Positions 1 through 6,368 of a stretch of DNA of 22,383 bases are shown in pieces. A model generated the notes under the pieces. The model did no database searches. It saw nothing but the letters and a program-made list of their open reading frames with translations, and was not told where the DNA came from. This DNA comes from CAZUQP01 sp964484285. GTDB taxonomy: Bacteria > Pseudomonadota > Gammaproteobacteria > DSM-16500. The translations under genes were made by a program, and so were the position numbers. The stretch lies in NCBI GenBank assembly GCA_964484285.1, contig CAZAEO010000021.1:1-22383 (forward strand). The letters run 5' to 3'. The first letter of the stretch is position 1, and each line of letters opens with the position of its first letter.

Positions 1-98
1 AAATTTGCCGCAAGATGGATGGTTAAAAATCGCATCTTGAGGTGTAATGGGTATAGACCAAATATTTATATCAAGTTAGCGCGCATCAAGGTTTTCTG

Positions 99-575
99 AT
101 GCTGAGATATGGAATATTACGGTTAAAAATAATTATGTCCGCAATGGAACCACTGTGTCACCTAATGGGAATTAACTTCAGAAAACTCTCAAAAGAAGAA
201 TATCTTCTATTAGAAGCTGATATTTTTATACGCATATGCGAGGGGCTTAGGGAGTTTTTCGGAGAACAACATAAGGGCTATTTTCATTTAATGAAATTTA
301 ATTTAGAAAAGGAGAACACTATGCTTGAAAACAATCTTGTACGCTTAATTACCAACGATGTTTTATCCACAAAAGAATATAATTTGAATGGTATTGCGCA
401 TTATTCACTCACCTTACGCAGAATAAGCTTAAGTATTGTCATTGCGAACCCTGCGTTTTTTTGCAGGGTGTGGCAATCCAGTCAGCATTTTTCTGGATCG
501 CCACGTCTTGCAAAAAACGCAAGACTCGCGATGACAAAGCCGAGTTTCCATGTTTTTCTACGAAAAACTGCGTAA
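99..575 (+). CDS. Small Legionellales-type hypothetical protein; 3' end supplied by a mobile repeat element
   Basis: Function unknown. About the first 102 residues look like real protein: an acidic helical stretch, then the segments FFGEQHKGYFHLMKF, ENTMLENNLVRLITNDVL and STKEYNLNGIAHY. From memory, this pattern recurs in small uncharacterised Legionellales proteins that continue for several dozen more residues after a 'GIA-Y' motif. Here the frame instead enters the 176-bp element at 406, so the last 56 or so residues (SLTLRRISLS onward) are translated repeat and the stop lies inside it. The ATG at 99 overlaps the stop of an open frame entering from the window edge (TGATG). A second in-frame ATG at 321 has a strong AAAGGAG six bases upstream and could start a shorter product. 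Probably a degraded gene or a repeat-extended small protein. Family assignment is recollection, not a search. Confidence 0.5.
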   Translation: MLRYGILRLKIIMSAMEPLCHLMGINFRKLSKEEYLLLEADIFIRICEGLREFFGEQHKGYFHLMKFNLEKENTMLENNLVRLITNDVLSTKEYNLNGIAHYSLTLRRISLSIVIANPAFFCRVWQSSQHFSGSPRLAKNARLAMTKPSFHVFLRKTA

Positions 576-586
576 CATGAGTTATT
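401..586. mobile_element. MITE-like 176-bp palindromic element, copy 1, with 5-bp target duplication
   Basis: The element body is 406-581. The ends form imperfect inverted repeats: TCACTCACCTTACGCAG on the left against TAACTCATGTTACGCAG read inward from the right, 14 of 17 matching. TTATT flanks it on both sides (401-405 and 582-586), a probable target duplication. Inside are nested arms: GTCATTGCGA pairs with TCGCGATGAC, GTGGCAATCCAG pairs with CTGGATCGCCAC, and two side hairpins are CCCTGC/GCAGGG and GTCTTGC/GCAAGAC. The whole can fold as a four-arm cross. It carries no transposase, so it would need one in trans. A near-identical copy lies at 13331-13506. It extends the reading frame of the upstream small gene and abuts the stop codon of the convergent gene. 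Confidence 0.85.
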
Positions 587-2234
587 AAGGAGGGGTATTG
601 GTATTCCCCGAATTACTTGAATAAGATTCTATTGATAAATCGCTGGCTATATCATCATAATCATTTTCATCAGCTTGTTTTCTTAATAATGAATGCGCTT
701 GTAATGCAGATCTTGATTGTGAACTAGGGCTGCACGAAGGATTTGCGGGTGTATGAAAGCTTGCTGCTGGAGAGGAAAGTGCTGGGGAGGGAGGTTGGTC
801 GTTTTCTGCTATGATAATATTTAATCTCGAATTAGTTTGCGAAGAATTAGATAAGGCAGGCGAAAACGTTTTTTCTTCTTCTTTGTCTTTAATAGACTCT
901 TCTATCACTATTGGTTCGGATTGTCGTTGCGCATCACTCACAAGGTCTTGTTGTAATTGATTATCTCTCTTGGCAGCATAACCGATATAAGTTGCACTGA
1001 TTGCTGTTGTTCCCCCGCCGCTTGCTGTTAAAATAATTGCGGCGACTGTTTTTATCGCTATGGATACAAAAGAAGCACCAATCAGTGATCCTACACCTGT
1101 GGCGGCTAGCGCAATGCCTGCTACAAAAAGTGTTGCAGCTATGGCATATTTCCACCAGAGTGTTTTCTGGTTTTGAATTGTTATAATGCTATTTGCTAGT
1201 TGTTGCTGTCTGCCTTGAAGGCTGTTGAGTGTTGTGACAAGTTGGGCACGTTGCGTTGCTACCTGCATAATTTTTTTGTCATTGAGCTCGCGCAATCTAG
1301 ATATTGAATCATTTTGTTGTTCTAGTTTAACATTAAGTTCTCGATTTTCTTCTTGTAATTGGCTTATTTCTTGGTTTTTTTCTCCTATCGCTAACCCTGC
1401 TGCTCCCATCTCGTAACAGTTAGTTACTTGTTTTAACGCAAGGAGAAAATATAGTTTTATTGCTGTTAAGCTATTTTTTTTATTTTGGTTTATAGCAAGG
1501 CCAATTATTTTGTCGAATTGGTCTGTAATTTGTTTGGTGAGTTGAATAATTTTTTGATCTTTGGCTTCTTCTATTTTAAGCTCTTCTCCTTTTTTTTGGA
1601 CATCGACCGGTAGGGTTGAAAAACGACATAGTTCGTAGATATTAGCCAGTAAATCATATATAGGATGTATTTCGTAATCTTTTTCTCCTTTATGTCTACT
1701 TTTGATCGTCAATGTTGTATATTTGTTTTTTACATACGCATTAACAAATTCTGTCACTAAACCTCGTTCAAAGTAGCTATCAACATAGGATTCATGAGTA
1801 GAGGCAGAAAGATCTTTTCCAAGCAGCCTGAATAAGTTTTGCTTGTCATAGTCAGTCAAACGGATCCATTTTTTATCTGCTTTTGCTAATAGCCCTCCAG
1901 CATTGGCAAATGTGAGAGGGGTCGAGGTGGTGCTAGTAGGAAGATGCGCATGTTTTGTTTCCATTCCCGCTGCTATATCGATCACTGAAGTTTTTGTAGC
2001 GGCAGGGCCATACATGGTTGGTTTGTTCCTCCCTTGTCCAGCAGGTTCTTTATCGAGATTAAATGTAATTTCAATCTGTAGATCAGAGGCTGTTTTTTTT
2101 AGAGTTTTTTCTTTATTGGGATCTTTTATTACCGTGACTAATGTCAAAAATTGGTTCAGCAACTCAGTAATCTGACGAAGCTGCATTAATGGCTTAGTAG
2201 AGAAGTTCTCGGAAGGATGAGCGTGGCTCTGCAT
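585..2234 (-). CDS. Coiled-coil protein with two hydrophobic segments and acidic, Ser/Pro-rich tail; candidate secreted effector
   Basis: No family recognised. 549 residues. Residues 1-280 are mixed and largely hydrophilic. Residues 284-358 are heptad-like and rich in Gln, Glu, Leu and Asn (EENRELNVKLEQQNDSISRL), a coiled coil. Residues 361-383 and 384-420 are hydrophobic with many Gly/Ala/Ser, probably a membrane hairpin. The rest is a disordered Ser/Pro/Asn tail with an acidic patch (ENDYDDIASDLSIES) shortly before the C-terminus. No signal peptide. This architecture, standing alone beside housekeeping genes, resembles Dot/Icm-type effectors of Legionellales, which is inference only; a bacterial inner-membrane or polar-localised protein is possible. 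The start is supported by AGGAG eight bases upstream (2243-2247), and a promoter and an operator-like inverted repeat lie just upstream. The stop codon is immediately next to the mobile element. Confidence 0.8.
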   Translation of the reverse strand: MQSHAHPSENFSTKPLMQLRQITELLNQFLTLVTVIKDPNKEKTLKKTASDLQIEITFNLDKEPAGQGRNKPTMYGPAATKTSVIDIAAGMETKHAHLPTSTTSTPLTFANAGGLLAKADKKWIRLTDYDKQNLFRLLGKDLSASTHESYVDSYFERGLVTEFVNAYVKNKYTTLTIKSRHKGEKDYEIHPIYDLLANIYELCRFSTLPVDVQKKGEELKIEEAKDQKIIQLTKQITDQFDKIIGLAINQNKKNSLTAIKLYFLLALKQVTNCYEMGAAGLAIGEKNQEISQLQEENRELNVKLEQQNDSISRLRELNDKKIMQVATQRAQLVTTLNSLQGRQQQLANSIITIQNQKTLWWKYAIAATLFVAGIALAATGVGSLIGASFVSIAIKTVAAIILTASGGGTTAISATYIGYAAKRDNQLQQDLVSDAQRQSEPIVIEESIKDKEEEKTFSPALSNSSQTNSRLNIIIAENDQPPSPALSSPAASFHTPANPSCSPSSQSRSALQAHSLLRKQADENDYDDIASDLSIESYSSNSGNTNTPP

Positions 2235-2255
2235 AAAATATTCTCCTCGTAACTT

Positions 2256-2280
2256 GGTATAATTTTTGCATAATTATACC
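2256..2280. promoter_or_regulatory. Operator-like perfect inverted repeat upstream of the 549-residue protein gene
   Basis: GGTATAATT (2256-2264) and AATTATACC (2272-2280) are perfect 9-bp inverted arms separated by 7 bases. The right arm overlaps the -10 hexamer proposed for the reverse-strand gene, and the left arm lies between the putative transcription start and its ribosome binding site. A dimeric repressor site is a reasonable reading. Each arm also contains a TATAAT-like string, so part of the symmetry may come from overlapping promoters. Confidence 0.4.
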
Positions 2281-2300
2281 AGATAAATGTATTATTACAA
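2273..2300 (-). promoter_or_regulatory. Putative sigma-70 promoter for the reverse-strand gene
   Basis: Read on the minus strand: TTGTAA (2295-2300), 16 bases, then TATAAT (2273-2278). The -10 is a perfect consensus and the -35 matches four of six. Initiation would fall near 2266, giving a leader of about 30 bases that contains the AGGAG site. Its upstream end abuts the forward promoter for yceD, so the two divergent promoters are back to back. Confidence 0.5.
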
Positions 2301-2301
2301 A

Positions 2302-2330
2302 TTGACACTCTTCTAGTATGAGAATACAAT
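2302..2330 (+). promoter_or_regulatory. Strong sigma-70 promoter for yceD; predicts a nearly leaderless transcript
   Basis: TTGACA at 2302-2307 and TACAAT at 2325-2330 are separated by exactly 17 bases: a perfect -35 and a five-of-six -10. Transcription would begin about 2336-2338, only 2-4 bases before the yceD ATG at 2340. No Shine-Dalgarno sequence precedes that ATG. It is the best promoter seen in the window and probably drives the yceD-rpmF-plsX-fab block. Confidence 0.7.
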
Positions 2331-2339
2331 CCTGCCGCT

Positions 2340-2867
2340 ATGCATAAAGATACTCTTCCACTTAAAGTTGATCCATTCCGTTTTGCGGAAAATGCTGTTA
2401 GTTTAAATGGTGCATTATTTATCAAGGAGATGCAGCGTTTTTGCTCCAGTTTGGCAAGTGATCAGGGAGAGGTGAAGGTCAGTATGACTTTCGATAGGGA
2501 TGAACAAGGTATCCGGCATATTAAAGGGCGCATCACCACAGAAGTGATGCTGCAGTGTCAGCGTTGCTTGCGGCCTTTTAAGCATGAGATAATAAACGAA
2601 TTTCTGTTGGGTATTGTGCATACAGAAGAAGAGGCAGATCGACTTCCGGACCGATATGATCCGCTTATTGTGTCTGATGGTGCGCTTGTTATAAGCGATA
2701 TGATCGAAGAAGAATTGATTATCAGTTTGCCGCTTGTACCAATGCATAATACGAAAGATTGTAATGCCGAAGTATTTCATGAATCGAGTGCGCATGAGGT
2801 ATCGGTAGGGCGAGAAAGTCCTTTTAAGGTAATTGAATCATTGCGTTCAAAACGCAAGAAAATATGA
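2340..2867 (+). CDS. yceD: YceD (DUF177) family protein
   Basis: 175 residues. The family is linked to 23S rRNA accumulation in E. coli, and the gene is characteristically located directly before rpmF, as here. The N-terminus MHKDTLPLKVDPFR lines up with the E. coli protein, which fixes this ATG. The family CxxC lies at Cys73/Cys76 (LQCQRCLRPF), and the segment EEELIISLPLVPMH (about 123-136) matches the conserved C-terminal region. A further Cys is at 141. No ribosome binding site precedes the start: the promoter's -10 ends only nine bases upstream, so translation is probably leaderless. The last residues (SLRSKRKK) form a basic tail. rpmF follows after 24 bases, indicating co-transcription. 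Identity is confident; the exact molecular activity in this organism is not shown by the sequence. Confidence 0.93.
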   Translation: MHKDTLPLKVDPFRFAENAVSLNGALFIKEMQRFCSSLASDQGEVKVSMTFDRDEQGIRHIKGRITTEVMLQCQRCLRPFKHEIINEFLLGIVHTEEEADRLPDRYDPLIVSDGALVISDMIEEELIISLPLVPMHNTKDCNAEVFHESSAHEVSVGRESPFKVIESLRSKRKKI

Positions 2868-2891
2868 ACATTTAAGTGAGGAGTTTAACTC

Positions 2892-3095
2892 ATGGCAGTG
2901 CAAAAAAGTCGAAAAAGCCGTTCAAAACGCGGCATGCGTCGTGCACATTCCGCATTAGGTGCGTCTGCGCTTTCTATTGATGCAGCAACAGGTGAAACAC
3001 ATCGTCGTCATCATGTGAGTCCTGATGGTTACTATAAGGGCCGCCAGGTTATTAATAAGAACCCTGTTATTGAAGAAGAAAGCGACGAAGGGTAA
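2892..3095 (+). CDS. rpmF: 50S ribosomal protein L32
   Basis: 67-residue structural component of the large ribosomal subunit. The conserved bacterial core is present: MAVQKSRKSRSKRGMRRAH, then RRHHVSPDGYYKGRQVI. E. coli L32 has 57 residues and ends soon after this point, whereas this one carries about ten extra residues ending in an acidic tail (EEESDEG). It lacks the paired-cysteine zinc-ribbon seen in some L32 forms, so it is the zinc-free type. The start has a good GAGGAG site (2878-2883). It sits between yceD and plsX in the usual proteobacterial order. plsX starts six bases after its stop. Confidence 0.97.
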   Translation: MAVQKSRKSRSKRGMRRAHSALGASALSIDAATGETHRRHHVSPDGYYKGRQVINKNPVIEEESDEG

Positions 3096-3101
3096 ACGCC
3101 T

Positions 3102-4136
3102 TTGAAAAATATAACCATTGCAGTGGATGCTATGGGGGGAGATCATGGTCCCTCAGTAATAGTACCTGCATGTTTGCAAATATTAAATCAATATCCTACC
3201 TTATCCCTTGTTCTAGTGGGCGATAGTCAGGTGTTGCAAGATGAATTGCAGCGTCTTTCGCGAACCCAATCAGAAAGGTTGATTATTCAACATGCTGCAG
3301 AGTGTGTTGAAATGCATGAATCGCCCGCACATGCGTTACGTACGAAAAAAAACTCTTCTATGCGTGTTGCTATTAACTTAGTAAAAGAAGGTAAGGTTGA
3401 AGCATGTGTGAGCGCCGGTAATACAGGTGCTTTAATGGCAACGGCACGTTTCGTATTAAAGACTTTACCAGGTATTGATCGTCCAGCTATTGTTTCTACC
3501 TTTCCAACGATGTCGGGCCAGCGAAAGATGCGTATGCTAGATTTAGGTGCTAACGTAGATTCAAATCCAGAGCATTTATTCCAGTTCGCGGTAATGGGTT
3601 CTGTGCTTACGTCAGCAGTTGATAACATAGAAAACCCTAAAGTGTGCTTGCTCAATATTGGTCATGAAGACATTAAGGGTAATGAATTAGTTAAAGAAGC
3701 TGCACAATTATTAGCGGCCGCTGCAATTAATTATGTTGGTTACATTGAAGGTGACCAAATTTATCGTGGTAATGTGGATGTCATTGTATGTGATGGTTTT
3801 GTTGGTAATGTGGCGCTGAAAGTCAGTGAGGGCGTTGCTATTTTTATTCGCTATTTATTGAAAGAAGGGTTTGGTCGTAATGGGTTGACAAAATGTGCTG
3901 CTTTAATATCGATGCCGATATTGAAATCGTTAGCCAAACGTATTGATCCAGACCGTTATAATGGTGCTTGTTTTATTGGCTTACGTGGAATAGTGATTAA
4001 AAGCCATGGCGGGGCAACTATTCCGGCCTTTGCTCATGCTATCGAAGAAGCAATAGTACAAGTTGAAAAAAATATTCCACAGCGAATTAGCGCCAAGGTG
4101 GAACAATTATTAAAAAATTCTTCTCGTAACGTCTAG
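3102..4136 (+). CDS. plsX: Phosphate acyltransferase PlsX
   Basis: 344 residues, normal length. PlsX converts acyl-ACP and phosphate into acyl-phosphate, the donor used by PlsY to make lysophosphatidic acid, so it links fatty-acid synthesis to phospholipid synthesis. It is a peripheral, membrane-associated cytoplasmic enzyme. Diagnostic segments are IAVDAMGGDHGP at the N-terminus, SAGNTGALMA (about 104-113), FVGNVALKVSEG in the middle, and GGATIPAFAHA near the C-terminus. The start codon is TTG (3102), with GAAGGG nine bases upstream lying inside the end of rpmF, suggesting translational coupling. fabH follows after 11 bases. Nothing in the sequence suggests loss of function. Confidence 0.97.
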   Translation: MKNITIAVDAMGGDHGPSVIVPACLQILNQYPTLSLVLVGDSQVLQDELQRLSRTQSERLIIQHAAECVEMHESPAHALRTKKNSSMRVAINLVKEGKVEACVSAGNTGALMATARFVLKTLPGIDRPAIVSTFPTMSGQRKMRMLDLGANVDSNPEHLFQFAVMGSVLTSAVDNIENPKVCLLNIGHEDIKGNELVKEAAQLLAAAAINYVGYIEGDQIYRGNVDVIVCDGFVGNVALKVSEGVAIFIRYLLKEGFGRNGLTKCAALISMPILKSLAKRIDPDRYNGACFIGLRGIVIKSHGGATIPAFAHAIEEAIVQVEKNIPQRISAKVEQLLKNSSRNV

Positions 4137-4147
4137 AGGTTTTTGCT

Positions 4148-5113
4148 ATGACATATACAAAGATTACGGGTACAGGCAGCTATTTGCCAGAAAAAATTCT
4201 TACCAATTTTGATTTGGAAAAAATTGTTGATACGACAAATCAATGGATTGTGGAGCGAACCGGTATTCAGAGCCGACATATTGCAGCAGAACACGAAACG
4301 GCATTGACTATGGCAGAAAAGGCTGCGCATCAAGCGATCTCAGCTGCAAATATTACACCCGCTGATATAGGTATGATTATTATTGCAACCACTACCCCGG
4401 AAAAAATGTTTCCTAGTACGGCTTGCTTATTGCAGCAACGGCTCGGAATTGCAGGTTGTGCTGCTTTTGATTTGAATTCAACTGCCTGTGCTGGATTTGT
4501 GTATGGGTTGGGGATTGTAGATCAATTTATCCGTAATGGAGTGATTAAACATGCTTTGGTCATTGGCAGCGAAGTTATGTCAAGGATAATTGATTGGAGT
4601 GATCGAGCAACCTGTGTATTATTTGGTGATGGTGCAGGGGCAGTTGTATTGAGTGCAGCAGATAAACCGGGTATTTTGTCCACGCATTTGCATGCAGATG
4701 GTACATATAAAGATGTATTGTCTTTAGGTGTCAGTTTCGGCAAGCCGCTCGATGTAGAGCAAGCATTGTTTGTGCAGATGGCAGGAAATCAATTATTTAA
4801 ATTAGCTGTGACTATTCTAGGTAATTTGTTTGATGAAACCTTAGCAGCAAATTCACTTGATAAATCAGCTGTTGATTGGTTAGTACCACATCAGGCTAAT
4901 ATTCGTATTATTCAATCGATGGCAAAAAAACTCGACTTACCGTTGGAGCGAGTTGCTATAACATTACATGAGCAGGGTAATACATCAAGTGCTTCAATCC
5001 CGCTGGCTTTAGACAAGGCGGTGCGTGATGGGCGAATTAAACGTGGTAATATGCTATTACTCGAAGGATTTGGCGGCGGGCTTGCTTGGGGATCTGCGTT
5101 AGTTAAATTTTAA
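4148..5113 (+). CDS. fabH: 3-oxoacyl-ACP synthase III (KAS III)
   Basis: 321 residues, close to the usual length. FabH condenses acetyl-CoA (or another short acyl-CoA) with malonyl-ACP to start type II fatty-acid synthesis in the cytoplasm. The catalytic triad is visible: Cys114 (NSTACAGFVYG), His248 (VPHQANIRII) and Asn278 (HEQGNTSSASIP). The conserved C-terminal glycine-rich loop GFGGGLAWGSAL is intact. The order plsX-fabH is standard, but the next gene is fabG rather than fabD, with only 17 bases between stop and start, so no fabD remnant is left. Start ATG at 4148. Confidence 0.97.
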   Translation: MTYTKITGTGSYLPEKILTNFDLEKIVDTTNQWIVERTGIQSRHIAAEHETALTMAEKAAHQAISAANITPADIGMIIIATTTPEKMFPSTACLLQQRLGIAGCAAFDLNSTACAGFVYGLGIVDQFIRNGVIKHALVIGSEVMSRIIDWSDRATCVLFGDGAGAVVLSAADKPGILSTHLHADGTYKDVLSLGVSFGKPLDVEQALFVQMAGNQLFKLAVTILGNLFDETLAANSLDKSAVDWLVPHQANIRIIQSMAKKLDLPLERVAITLHEQGNTSSASIPLALDKAVRDGRIKRGNMLLLEGFGGGLAWGSALVKF

Positions 5114-5130
5114 TTTTAAGAGATTAATCC

Positions 5131-5886
5131 ATGGTTCATACCATGACACAACAAGGTCGTGTTGCATTTATTACCGGAGCGAGTCGCGGTATTGGTCTTG
5201 CTATTGCTCTTAGTTTGGGTCGTGAAGGTGCAATTGTTGTTGGCACCGCAACTACGCAACAAGGAGCAGATAATATTACTCGGCAATTACAGAGTGCTGG
5301 TATTCAAGGCACTGGATTGTTATTAAACGTTCTTTCACAAGAAGCGATTGATTCTGTTTTTACTGTTATAAAAGAGCGTTATGGAGTACCGACTATTTTA
5401 GTGAGTAATGCAGCTGTTGCGCATGATAATTTATTGTTGCGCATGAAGGATGATGAATGGAATAACGTAATTGAAACTAATTTAAGTTCGATCTATCGTC
5501 TTGGTAAAGCATGTTTACGTGATATGCTGAAAGCGCGGTGGGGGCGTATCATTAATATTAGTTCAGTCGTAGGCGCTACCGGAAATATTGGGCAAACGAA
5601 TTATGCAGCTGCAAAAGCTGGATTAATTGGGTTTACGAAAGCATTAGCACAAGAAGTAGGGTCACGTAATATTACTGTGAATGCGATAGCGCCGGGGTTG
5701 GTTGATACAGATATGATCCGTAATTTATCACAAGAACATCGAGATGCATTGTTGCAAAAAATTCCCCTGCAACGAATAGGGCAACCGGCAGATATTGCAG
5801 AAGCAGTTGTGTTTTTAGCATCAGATGCAGCAGGTTACATAACGGGGCAAACCTTGCATGTCAATGGTGGAATGTATATGGGGTAG
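5131..5886 (+). CDS. fabG: 3-oxoacyl-ACP reductase
   Basis: 251 residues. NADPH-dependent reduction of 3-oxoacyl-ACP, the first reduction of the elongation cycle. Rossmann motif TGASRGIG at 15-22; catalytic Asn117 (ETNLSS), Ser145 (ISSVVG), Tyr158 and Lys162 (NYAAAKAG); C-terminus HVNGGMYMG as in E. coli FabG. DNLLLRMKDDEW (99-110) is typical of true FabG rather than other short-chain dehydrogenases. Odd point: the usual NNAG motif after beta-4 reads SNAA (92-95). Two in-frame ATGs (5131, 5143) are possible. The first has a weak AAGAGA site upstream and the second has none, so 5131 is preferred. A 26-bp-arm hairpin begins nine bases after the stop. Confidence 0.95.
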   Translation: MVHTMTQQGRVAFITGASRGIGLAIALSLGREGAIVVGTATTQQGADNITRQLQSAGIQGTGLLLNVLSQEAIDSVFTVIKERYGVPTILVSNAAVAHDNLLLRMKDDEWNNVIETNLSSIYRLGKACLRDMLKARWGRIINISSVVGATGNIGQTNYAAAKAGLIGFTKALAQEVGSRNITVNAIAPGLVDTDMIRNLSQEHRDALLQKIPLQRIGQPADIAEAVVFLASDAAGYITGQTLHVNGGMYMG

Positions 5887-5894
5887 GGCTGTTT

Positions 5895-5973
5895 CGTCAA
5901 TGACTCAATTTTTACAAATTTGAGGAGTATCGAGAATAGTTGACGAGAATTTGCAAAAATTGAGTCATTGACG
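5895..5973. repeat. Long intergenic inverted repeat (26-bp arms) between fabG and acpP
   Basis: The left arm 5895-5920 and the right arm 5948-5973 are complementary at 25 of 26 positions, with a 27-base loop. Arms begin CGTCAATGACTCAATTTTT. It could act as a transcription attenuator or 3'-end stabiliser for the upstream operon, or be a REP/MITE-type element. No U-tract follows, so it is not a classic intrinsic terminator. Part of the loop side (AAATTTGAGGAGTA) loosely resembles the palindrome at the right end of the window. No other copy of the arms is in this window. Confidence 0.8.
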
Positions 5974-6023
5974 ACAGGTCCTAGTCAATGTCTGGTAAGA
6001 TTTGGCTTGAAAATTATGGTTTT

Positions 6024-6053
6024 TTAACTAAACTAACGTGAGTATTGTATAAG
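6024..6053 (+). promoter_or_regulatory. Possible promoter for acpP
   Basis: TTAACT (6024-6029), 18 bases, TATAAG (6048-6053). The match is moderate. Support is positional: a 230-base gap, a strong hairpin upstream, and the general tendency of acpP to need more transcript than its neighbours. The -10 is the start of the 11-bp inverted repeat described separately. Confidence 0.35.
6026..6048 (+). repeat. Direct repeat flanking acpP, upstream copy
   Basis: 23 bases ending TAACGTGAGTATTGT, matching 20 of 23 positions with 6362-6384 just after the acpP coding end. The shared core TAACGTnAGTnTTGT also occurs at 17588-17603. It may be a relic of a dispersed repeat family or a shared promoter-proximal element. 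Confidence 0.45.
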
Positions 6054-6080
6054 CAAAACTAAATAGAACTTTTGCTTATA
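6048..6080. promoter_or_regulatory. Perfect 11-bp inverted repeat upstream of acpP
   Basis: TATAAGCAAAA (6048-6058) and TTTTGCTTATA (6070-6080) are perfect inverted arms around an 11-base spacer. They overlap a plausible -10 hexamer and lie 36 bases before the acpP start, so either a repressor operator or a 5' leader hairpin is possible. They do not resemble the FabR or FadR sites I know. Confidence 0.5.
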
Positions 6081-6116
6081 TAGATAATTTTTTTAAATTG
6101 AAGAGGAAAAAGTCCT

Positions 6117-6368
6117 ATGGGTACTGTTGAAGCGCGTGTAAAAAAAATCGTTGTTGAACAGTTAGGTGTGAAAGAGGAAGAAGTTACCAACGACTCTTCT
6201 TTTGTGGATGATTTGGGCGCAGACTCTTTAGATACTGTTGAATTAGTTATGGCATTGGAAGAAGAATTTGAAACAGAAATTCCAGATGAAGACGCAGAAA
6301 AAATTACTACAATTCAACAAGCAATTGACTACATTAATTCTCATCTTGAAGAACGCAGCAAAACTTAA
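6117..6368 (+). CDS. acpP: Acyl carrier protein
   Basis: 83 residues, acidic, four-helix ACP fold expected. It carries growing acyl chains on a 4'-phosphopantetheine attached to Ser37 in the DSL motif (GADSLDTVELVMALEEEF). The C-terminal part EIPDEDAEKITTIQQAIDYI matches housekeeping AcpP closely. The length is slightly longer than E. coli ACP because of a short C-terminal tail (HLEERSKT). A strong ribosome binding site AGAGGAAAA precedes the ATG. It is separated from fabG by a 230-base gap with a hairpin and possible own promoter, which fits the high dose of ACP that cells need. Partner enzymes FabH, FabG and FabF are encoded alongside. Confidence 0.98.
   Translation: MGTVEARVKKIVVEQLGVKEEEVTNDSSFVDDLGADSLDTVELVMALEEEFETEIPDEDAEKITTIQQAIDYINSHLEERSKT

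Noticed and set aside
1..99. Open frame entering from the left edge and ending in TGA at 97-99
   Set aside because: About 32 residues with no recognisable motif. The overlap with the following ATG is suggestive, but there is too little to call a gene.
2415..2795. 126-codon reverse-strand frame inside yceD
   Set aside because: Antisense shadow; the forward YceD motifs are unambiguous.
3287..3655. 122-codon reverse-strand frame inside plsX
   Set aside because: It lies wholly within a well-supported gene in antisense and has no family features.
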